Below, one piece after another: positions 6,382-10,029 of a stretch of 10,029 bases of DNA (position 1 is the stretch's first letter; every line of letters begins with the position of its first letter). A program made the translations under genes and the position numbers. This DNA is from Campylobacterales bacterium. GTDB taxonomy: Bacteria; Campylobacterota; Campylobacteria; Campylobacterales; Sulfurovaceae. The notes under the pieces were generated by a model. It searched no databases and was not told where the DNA came from. It was given only the letters and a program-made list of their open reading frames with translations. The stretch spans positions 1-10,029 of the forward strand of contig JACXUN010000039.1 of assembly GCA_014763905.1 (NCBI GenBank), written 5' to 3'.

Positions 6382-9366
6382 ATGACACAAAGCAATATCT
6401 ATGAGTATCTCCTAACGGGAGATACTGCTTCTTTTAATACGCTTTTATTTATCTGTGAAAATGACAAAGAAGCGACTCAAACCGCCGATACGGCGACGCT
6501 TTTAGATTATACTCCTTTTGTCTTACCGGATTTACGTGTCGGTTACGGTGATGATCTGCGTACCTTTCAAAGTGAACTCTATGCGTTAATTGAATCGCTG
6601 TACGGTTATTATCACTGTGCGGCTAAAAAGCTTTTGATCGCTCCGTTGCATACCTTGCTGTTCGCTTTGCCCAAAGAATCTTATCTGCAATCCCTCAAAT
6701 TGGAATTTGCCTCAACCGTTAAAGTGAATGGACTCAAAGATCAGCTCTATCATTGGGGTTACACTTTTGTCGATATTGTCACCCAAAAAGGCGAAGTATC
6801 ATTCCGTGGCGATATTATCGATATCTATCCGTTGGGAGGTCAAGAGGCGTATCGGCTTTCGCTTTTTGATGAAGATATTGAGAGTATCCGAACCTTTGAG
6901 GTGGATTCTCAAAAAAGTGCCAAAGAGGATATCGAAGCCATTACCATACTTCCGGCTCAGCTTTCATTAGATGCCGATCAGTACGAGGCATGGAAGCAGC
7001 GGGTTGAGATCAGCCGTTTCGATACCTTTGTCAAAGATATCGAGAGTTTAGGTTTCTGGTGTTTGGGGGAGTTGGGTGAAAACTACCTCGAACGGTTTAA
7101 GGCGATGTGGGTTAGTAACTTAGACGAAGAGCTGAGAGAAACCTATTCGCTCGATACCCCAATGATCCCACGTGACTCCTTTAACCTCCCGCGTATTCCC
7201 CAAGCGAAACGCTATCGCAAACTCGAAGTGATCAATCCCAATGCGATTATCGAAGCCAATCGACACAAAAAGATCACGATTGTCGCTAAAAACGAATCGA
7301 TTATACGAGGCAGTCAGCTCCATTCGTTTGAGAATCTCACAATCGTTTATAAAGATGCGATTGTCAATCTCATCTCCGACGAGGAAGTGATCATCTCCCT
7401 CAATAAGCCGGTCAAACGCAAAAAGGTCAAAAAAGCCTCCATTATTCTCGATGAGCTGCGGCTCAATGATTACGTTGTCCATGAGAATCATGGAGTAGGA
7501 CTCTTTAAAGGGGTAGAAAAACGGGTGGTATTAGGAGCGACACGGGAGTTTGTGGTGATTCATTATCAAAATGAAGATGTGCTGCTGATCCCAGTGGAGC
7601 ATCTCAATGTGATCGACCGATATGTCGCCGACAGCGGAACCCTGCCGATACTCGACCGCATGGGCAAAGCGAGTTTCAAAAAGCTCAAAGGCAAAGTACG
7701 AGAAAAACTCTTCGCCATTGCTTCGGAGATTATCAACCTCTCCGCACAACGTCACCTGCACAAAGGCATCCTCCTCAAAAGAGATGAAACGCATGAACGC
7801 TTTATGGCTAAAGCCGGATTTATCCATACCGAAGATCAAGAGGAGGCGATCCACCAAATGATTGACGATATGTCAAGCGGTCAGATGATGGACAGGCTCC
7901 TCAGTGCCGATGTCGGATTTGGGAAAACCGAAGTCGCCATGAACGGAATGTATATCGCATGGAAAAACGGCTACCAAGCGATGATGATCGCTCCGACGAC
8001 ACTGTTGGCTTCTCAACACTTCAAAAGTCTTAAAGCTCGTTTTGCCAATTATGAGACACGCATTGCCAAACTCGACCGCTTTAGCAGTGCCAAAGAGAAA
8101 ACTGCCATCTTCAAAGGATTGGAAGAGGGGACGATCGATATTGTGGTCGGAACCCATGCACTGCTCCACGCCAAGTTTAAAAACCTCGCCTTGGTAGTGA
8201 TCGATGAAGAACATAAATTTGGAGTCAAACAAAAAGAGGCACTCAAAGAGATTTCGGCCAATGTGCATCTCCTCTCCATGTCGGCAACCCCGATTCCGCG
8301 AAGTCTCAATATGGCTCTCTCCCATATCAAAACCTTTTCGGAGATTCTCACTCCACCTATGGAGCGTCAAGGGGTACGCACCTTTGTCAAGAGTTACGAT
8401 GAGAAGATTATCAAAGAGGCGATTAGCCGAGAGTTGCGGCGTGGCGGACAGGTGTTCTATGTCTTTAACTCCATCGCTCAGATCGAAGAGAAGAAAAAAG
8501 TCCTCTTGGAGCTGATGCCCAAACTGCGTATCGCCGTACTCCACTCCAAAGTCTCTGCCGCTCAAACTGAAAAAGATATGATGCTCTTTGAAGAGGGGGA
8601 GTACGATGTGATGCTCTCCACCTCGATCGTCGAATCGGGTATCCATATGCCTCATGCCAACACTATGATTGTCGACGGAGCGGACAAATTCGGTATCGCC
8701 GATCTCCACCAACTTCGCGGACGGGTCGGACGAGGCGGCAAAGAGGGTTACTGCTACTTTATGGTCGAGGACAAAGAACGCCTCACCGACAACTCCAAAC
8801 GCCGACTCCTTGCCCTCGAATCGCACTCTGAACTGGGGAGTGGAGCGGTTCTGGCTTTCCATGATCTCGAAATCCGAGGGGGAGGAAACATTATCGGCGA
8901 AGCCCAAAGCGGACATATCAAACAGATCGGATATTCGCTCTATCTGCGAATGCTCGAAGATGCCATCAAAGAACTCAGTGGCAAAGTGGAAGCAGAGCAG
9001 ACCCAAGTGGATATCAAACTCACCATCGATGCCTATCTCAACGAAGAGCTTATCGAAGAGGACAGACTCCGACTTGAACTCTACCGCCGACTCTCCCAAT
9101 GCGAAACTACCGGAGAGATTTATGAGATCGAAAACGAAATCGCCGATCGATTCGGTAAACTCGACACCATCTCCCGCCAATTTATTGACGTGATGGTGAT
9201 GAAGGTACTTGCCAAAGAGCAGAAGATTGCTAAAGTCTCCAACTATGGGGAAAATGTCTTTATCGAGTTTGTCGAAGCCGGCAAGGATCGCGTAGTGTTG
9301 AAATCGCCGAGTAAAGATGATGACGATTTGATCGCTACGGCGTTTGGGTATTTGAAGGGGAAGTAA
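6382..9366 (+). CDS. mfd: Transcription-repair coupling factor Mfd
   Basis: A 994-residue ATP-dependent DNA translocase that removes RNA polymerase stalled at lesions and recruits UvrA. Domains in order are a UvrB-homology region (about 1-200, with FRGDIIDIYP), a linker, and a CarD-like RNA polymerase interaction domain (about 356-430, starting DELRLNDYVVHENHGVGLFKG less one residue; key YVVHxxHGVG). Two RecA-like helicase lobes follow, with Walker A GFGKT (K515), DEEH (608-611), SAT (634-636) and QLRGRVGRG (from 777). The translocation motif region then leads to a C-terminal regulatory domain that begins around IDAYLNEELIEEDRLRLELY. All motor motifs are intact. It is shorter than E. coli Mfd (1148), as is normal in this phylum. 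No good Shine-Dalgarno lies at the usual distance; AGGA (6362-6365) is 16 bases away, so translation is probably coupled to the bactofilin gene 10 bases upstream. No terminator is evident after the TAA. Confidence 0.96.
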   Translation: MTQSNIYEYLLTGDTASFNTLLFICENDKEATQTADTATLLDYTPFVLPDLRVGYGDDLRTFQSELYALIESLYGYYHCAAKKLLIAPLHTLLFALPKESYLQSLKLEFASTVKVNGLKDQLYHWGYTFVDIVTQKGEVSFRGDIIDIYPLGGQEAYRLSLFDEDIESIRTFEVDSQKSAKEDIEAITILPAQLSLDADQYEAWKQRVEISRFDTFVKDIESLGFWCLGELGENYLERFKAMWVSNLDEELRETYSLDTPMIPRDSFNLPRIPQAKRYRKLEVINPNAIIEANRHKKITIVAKNESIIRGSQLHSFENLTIVYKDAIVNLISDEEVIISLNKPVKRKKVKKASIILDELRLNDYVVHENHGVGLFKGVEKRVVLGATREFVVIHYQNEDVLLIPVEHLNVIDRYVADSGTLPILDRMGKASFKKLKGKVREKLFAIASEIINLSAQRHLHKGILLKRDETHERFMAKAGFIHTEDQEEAIHQMIDDMSSGQMMDRLLSADVGFGKTEVAMNGMYIAWKNGYQAMMIAPTTLLASQHFKSLKARFANYETRIAKLDRFSSAKEKTAIFKGLEEGTIDIVVGTHALLHAKFKNLALVVIDEEHKFGVKQKEALKEISANVHLLSMSATPIPRSLNMALSHIKTFSEILTPPMERQGVRTFVKSYDEKIIKEAISRELRRGGQVFYVFNSIAQIEEKKKVLLELMPKLRIAVLHSKVSAAQTEKDMMLFEEGEYDVMLSTSIVESGIHMPHANTMIVDGADKFGIADLHQLRGRVGRGGKEGYCYFMVEDKERLTDNSKRRLLALESHSELGSGAVLAFHDLEIRGGGNIIGEAQSGHIKQIGYSLYLRMLEDAIKELSGKVEAEQTQVDIKLTIDAYLNEELIEEDRLRLELYRRLSQCETTGEIYEIENEIADRFGKLDTISRQFIDVMVMKVLAKEQKIAKVSNYGENVFIEFVEAGKDRVVLKSPSKDDDDLIATAFGYLKGK

Positions 9367-9384
9367 TTTCTTCCTCTCTTGACC

Positions 9385-9446
9385 CTAAATTTTTGCCAAA
9401 TCCCCCGCTAACAATATTTCGATATCATCCTCCAACAGGTTTGAAC
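9385..9446 (-). pseudogene. Possible C-terminal remnant of an unidentified gene
   Basis: In a different minus frame from the Csx20-like fragment, an open stretch ends with TAG at 9385-9387 and encodes SNLLEDDIEILLAGDLAKI. This acidic/aliphatic, helix-like sequence looks more protein-like than the tail read in the Csx20 frame. It begins where the Csx20 similarity stops, around 9441. The simplest reading is that a deletion joined the 5' part of csx20 to the 3' end of another gene. I do not recognise that gene, and 19 codons may be open by chance. Confidence 0.3.
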
Positions 9447-9671
9447 AAAAAGGTAGTCGCCTTTTTTAAGATGGGAAACAATGTATGACTTGAAAGGTTG
9501 AAGATAGTCGGAGAGATTTTCTAAATCAGTGGGTATATCACCCCAAAAGTTGAGTAGCTTAGGTGGAAAACTTTGGATGGTATCAATCGCTAAATTTGTA
9601 TACGCATCGCTTTTTTGATCAGGGGTAAGCGTATGATTAAAGAGAAGATAAAGTGTTGATTTTTTGGGCAT
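9408..9671 (-). pseudogene. csx20: Truncated Csx20-like CRISPR-associated gene
   Basis: An 87-residue frame starts at ATG 9669-9671, after a weak AAAGAG. Its N-terminal 77 residues match my memory of the Csx20 family: LYLLFNHTLTPDQ (7-19), SDAYTNL, FPPKLLNFWGDIP (35-47), LSDYLQP (53-59) and KKGDYLFVQ (69-77). Family members continue with QGDFGA and a further 50 or so residues. Here Q77 is followed by an unrelated tail, TCWRMISKYC, and a stop. Csx20 is a small accessory protein of type III CRISPR loci, and family members have been reported to degrade cyclic oligoadenylate (ring nuclease). Lacking the QGDFGA region, this copy is probably inactive. It converges on mfd and lies about 150 bases from the CRISPR-like repeats, which supports the identification. 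If the family call is wrong, it is a short hypothetical protein. Confidence 0.6.
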
Positions 9672-9746
9672 AGAGAACTCTTTTTGTTTGGCATTATATC
9701 AGAGTTAGACGTTATGTTTTTTCGTTTTGTGAGATTTTGGAGAAGT

Positions 9747-9813
9747 AGTGAATAACGAATAGTTAATAGTGAATAATGAAAAGAAAACAACTATTCATTA
9801 TTAACTATTCACT
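9747..9813. repeat. AT-rich hairpin repeat (AGTGAATAAYGAA type)
   Basis: Two direct copies of AGTGAATAAYGAA (9747-9759 and 9768-9780, 12 of 13 identical) precede an inverted copy (ACTATTCATTATTAACTA... at 9790-9813). Arms 9757-9775 and 9792-9810 pair over 19 positions with one G-U wobble, around a 16-base A-rich loop. Similar GTGAATAATGAATAG-type low-complexity hairpins are scattered in intergenic regions of many bacteria. It could fold as RNA or mark a recombination endpoint beside the CRISPR remnant. Reading through it gives the meaningless peptide HYSLLTIRYSLL, so it is not coding. Confidence 0.65.
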
Positions 9814-9817
9814 TGCG

Positions 9818-9930
9818 AAGCATAACCCCTATCACACAAGTGTAGTCGGGGAAGCTGGAGATGAAGTTCTTAAACATATGGTAGATACTATGTTGTTTCA
9901 AACCCCTATCACACAAGTGTAGTCGGGGAA
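9818..9930 (-). CRISPR. Putative one-spacer CRISPR array (type I/III-like repeat)
   Basis: Two identical 30-base repeats lie at 9824-9853 and 9901-9930 (AACCCCTATCACACAAG then TGTAGTCGGGGAA). The right copy is preceded by GTTTCA (9895-9900), giving a 36-base repeat. Read on the minus strand it starts TTCCCCGACTACAC and ends GGGGTTTGAAAC. The terminal TTTGAAAC resembles the 8-base crRNA 5' handle ATTGAAAC of type I/III systems. CCCC/GGGG and the central ACACTTGTGT make it partly palindromic, as Cas6 substrates often are. The unique stretch between repeats (9854-9894) is 41 bases, a normal type III spacer length. The left copy has lost the last six bases (9818-9823), as expected for a trailer-end repeat in a minus-strand array. 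With one spacer, this could instead be another dispersed repeat. Confidence 0.6.
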
Positions 9931-10008
9931 CAGTCCATACTATGGGGATTTTTGAAATTTTATATCCTTATAAACTAACTTAACAATAAGCTGTTAAAGG
10001 ACACAACC
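9931..10008. promoter_or_regulatory. Possible CRISPR leader and promoter of the next gene
   Basis: This 78-base A/T-rich stretch lies between the leader-side repeat and a + strand start codon. On the minus strand it contains TTTATAAGGATATAAAATTTC-like sequence (about 9954-9975) that could supply a -10 for array transcription. On the + strand CTTATAAAC (around 9968-9976) could serve the next gene. AAAGGA (9996-10001) is a good Shine-Dalgarno seven bases before the ATG at 10009. It has no further copy of the repeat. The leader role depends on the minus-strand orientation of the array. Confidence 0.35.
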
Positions 10009-10029
10009 ATGGAATTGGTAAGCAATTTT
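10009..10029 (+). CDS. 5' end of an unidentified gene (partial)
   Basis: ATG at 10009 begins an open frame, MELVSNF, that runs off the window. The start is supported by AAAGGA seven bases upstream and an A/T-rich promoter-like region. Seven residues cannot be identified. Its position beside the CRISPR-like repeats makes a cas or CRISPR-accessory gene possible. Confidence 0.45.

Noticed and set aside
7873..9180. A 435-codon open frame antisense to mfd
   Set aside because: It lies wholly inside mfd, whose helicase motifs are intact. Its Phe/Asp/His-rich, low-order sequence is what the reverse of this codon usage gives, and it has no recognisable domain.
9590..9790. A 66-codon minus-strand frame overlapping the AT-rich hairpin
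   Set aside because: Its start reads through the low-complexity repeat (FHYSLLTIRYSLL), it overlaps the Csx20-like fragment in another frame, and it lacks protein character.
9935..9945. CCATA-C-TATGG palindrome next to the right CRISPR-like repeat
   Set aside because: It is only 5 bp per arm, with a one-base centre, and shows no relation to the repeat.
1..10029. tRNA, rRNA or riboswitch
   Set aside because: No cloverleaf-like sequence, rRNA segment or conserved riboswitch core was seen in the intergenic stretches, which are short and AT-rich.

Overview
The window looks like a chromosomal segment from a free-living member of the Campylobacterota (Sulfuricurvum/Sulfurimonas-like). The main reason is gene order. 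leuS, an LptE-type lipoprotein, folC, a bactofilin and mfd follow one another on one strand, as in Helicobacter pylori (HP1547 to HP1541) and Campylobacter jejuni (Cj1091c to Cj1085c). The roughly 1000-residue Mfd and 813-residue LeuRS fit this phylum, as do -10 boxes without recognisable -35 boxes. The MltB-type transglycosylase and intermediate GC content suggest an environmental genus rather than Campylobacter or Helicobacter proper. The genus call is inference.

Layout. Positions 1-60 hold the probable last codons of a + strand gene. A hairpin terminator at 101-129 lies between it and the convergent minus-strand mltB (112-1224), and overlaps the mltB stop codon. An AT-rich divergent promoter region (1225-1480) separates mltB from leuS (1481-3922). 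lptE (4024-4536) and folC (4523-5713) overlap by 14 bases. A 229-base gap between folC and the bactofilin gene holds a terminator-like hairpin, an 83-base MITE-like palindrome and the bactofilin promoter. Bactofilin (5943-6371) and mfd (6382-9366) are 10 bases apart and look co-transcribed.

Function. Most genes serve housekeeping and envelope roles: peptidoglycan cleavage (mltB), leucyl-tRNA charging (leuS), LPS delivery to the outer membrane (lptE), folate polyglutamylation (folC), cell-shape scaffolding (bactofilin) and transcription-coupled repair (mfd). The M23 endopeptidase genes that sit between folC and the bactofilin gene in relatives (csd2/csd1 in H. pylori) are absent, and the MITE-like palindrome lies in that position.

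After mfd the sequence becomes accessory. A minus-strand gene fragment (9408-9671) resembles the N-terminal part of the type III CRISPR accessory protein Csx20 and is broken just before its most conserved motif. An AT-rich hairpin repeat follows, then two identical 30-base repeats (9824-9853 and 9901-9930) that look like a one-spacer CRISPR array. Read on the minus strand, the longer repeat ends in TTTGAAAC, like a type I/III crRNA handle. The window ends seven codons into a new + strand gene. I read 9367-10029 as the eroded edge of a type III CRISPR-Cas locus that may continue beyond the window.
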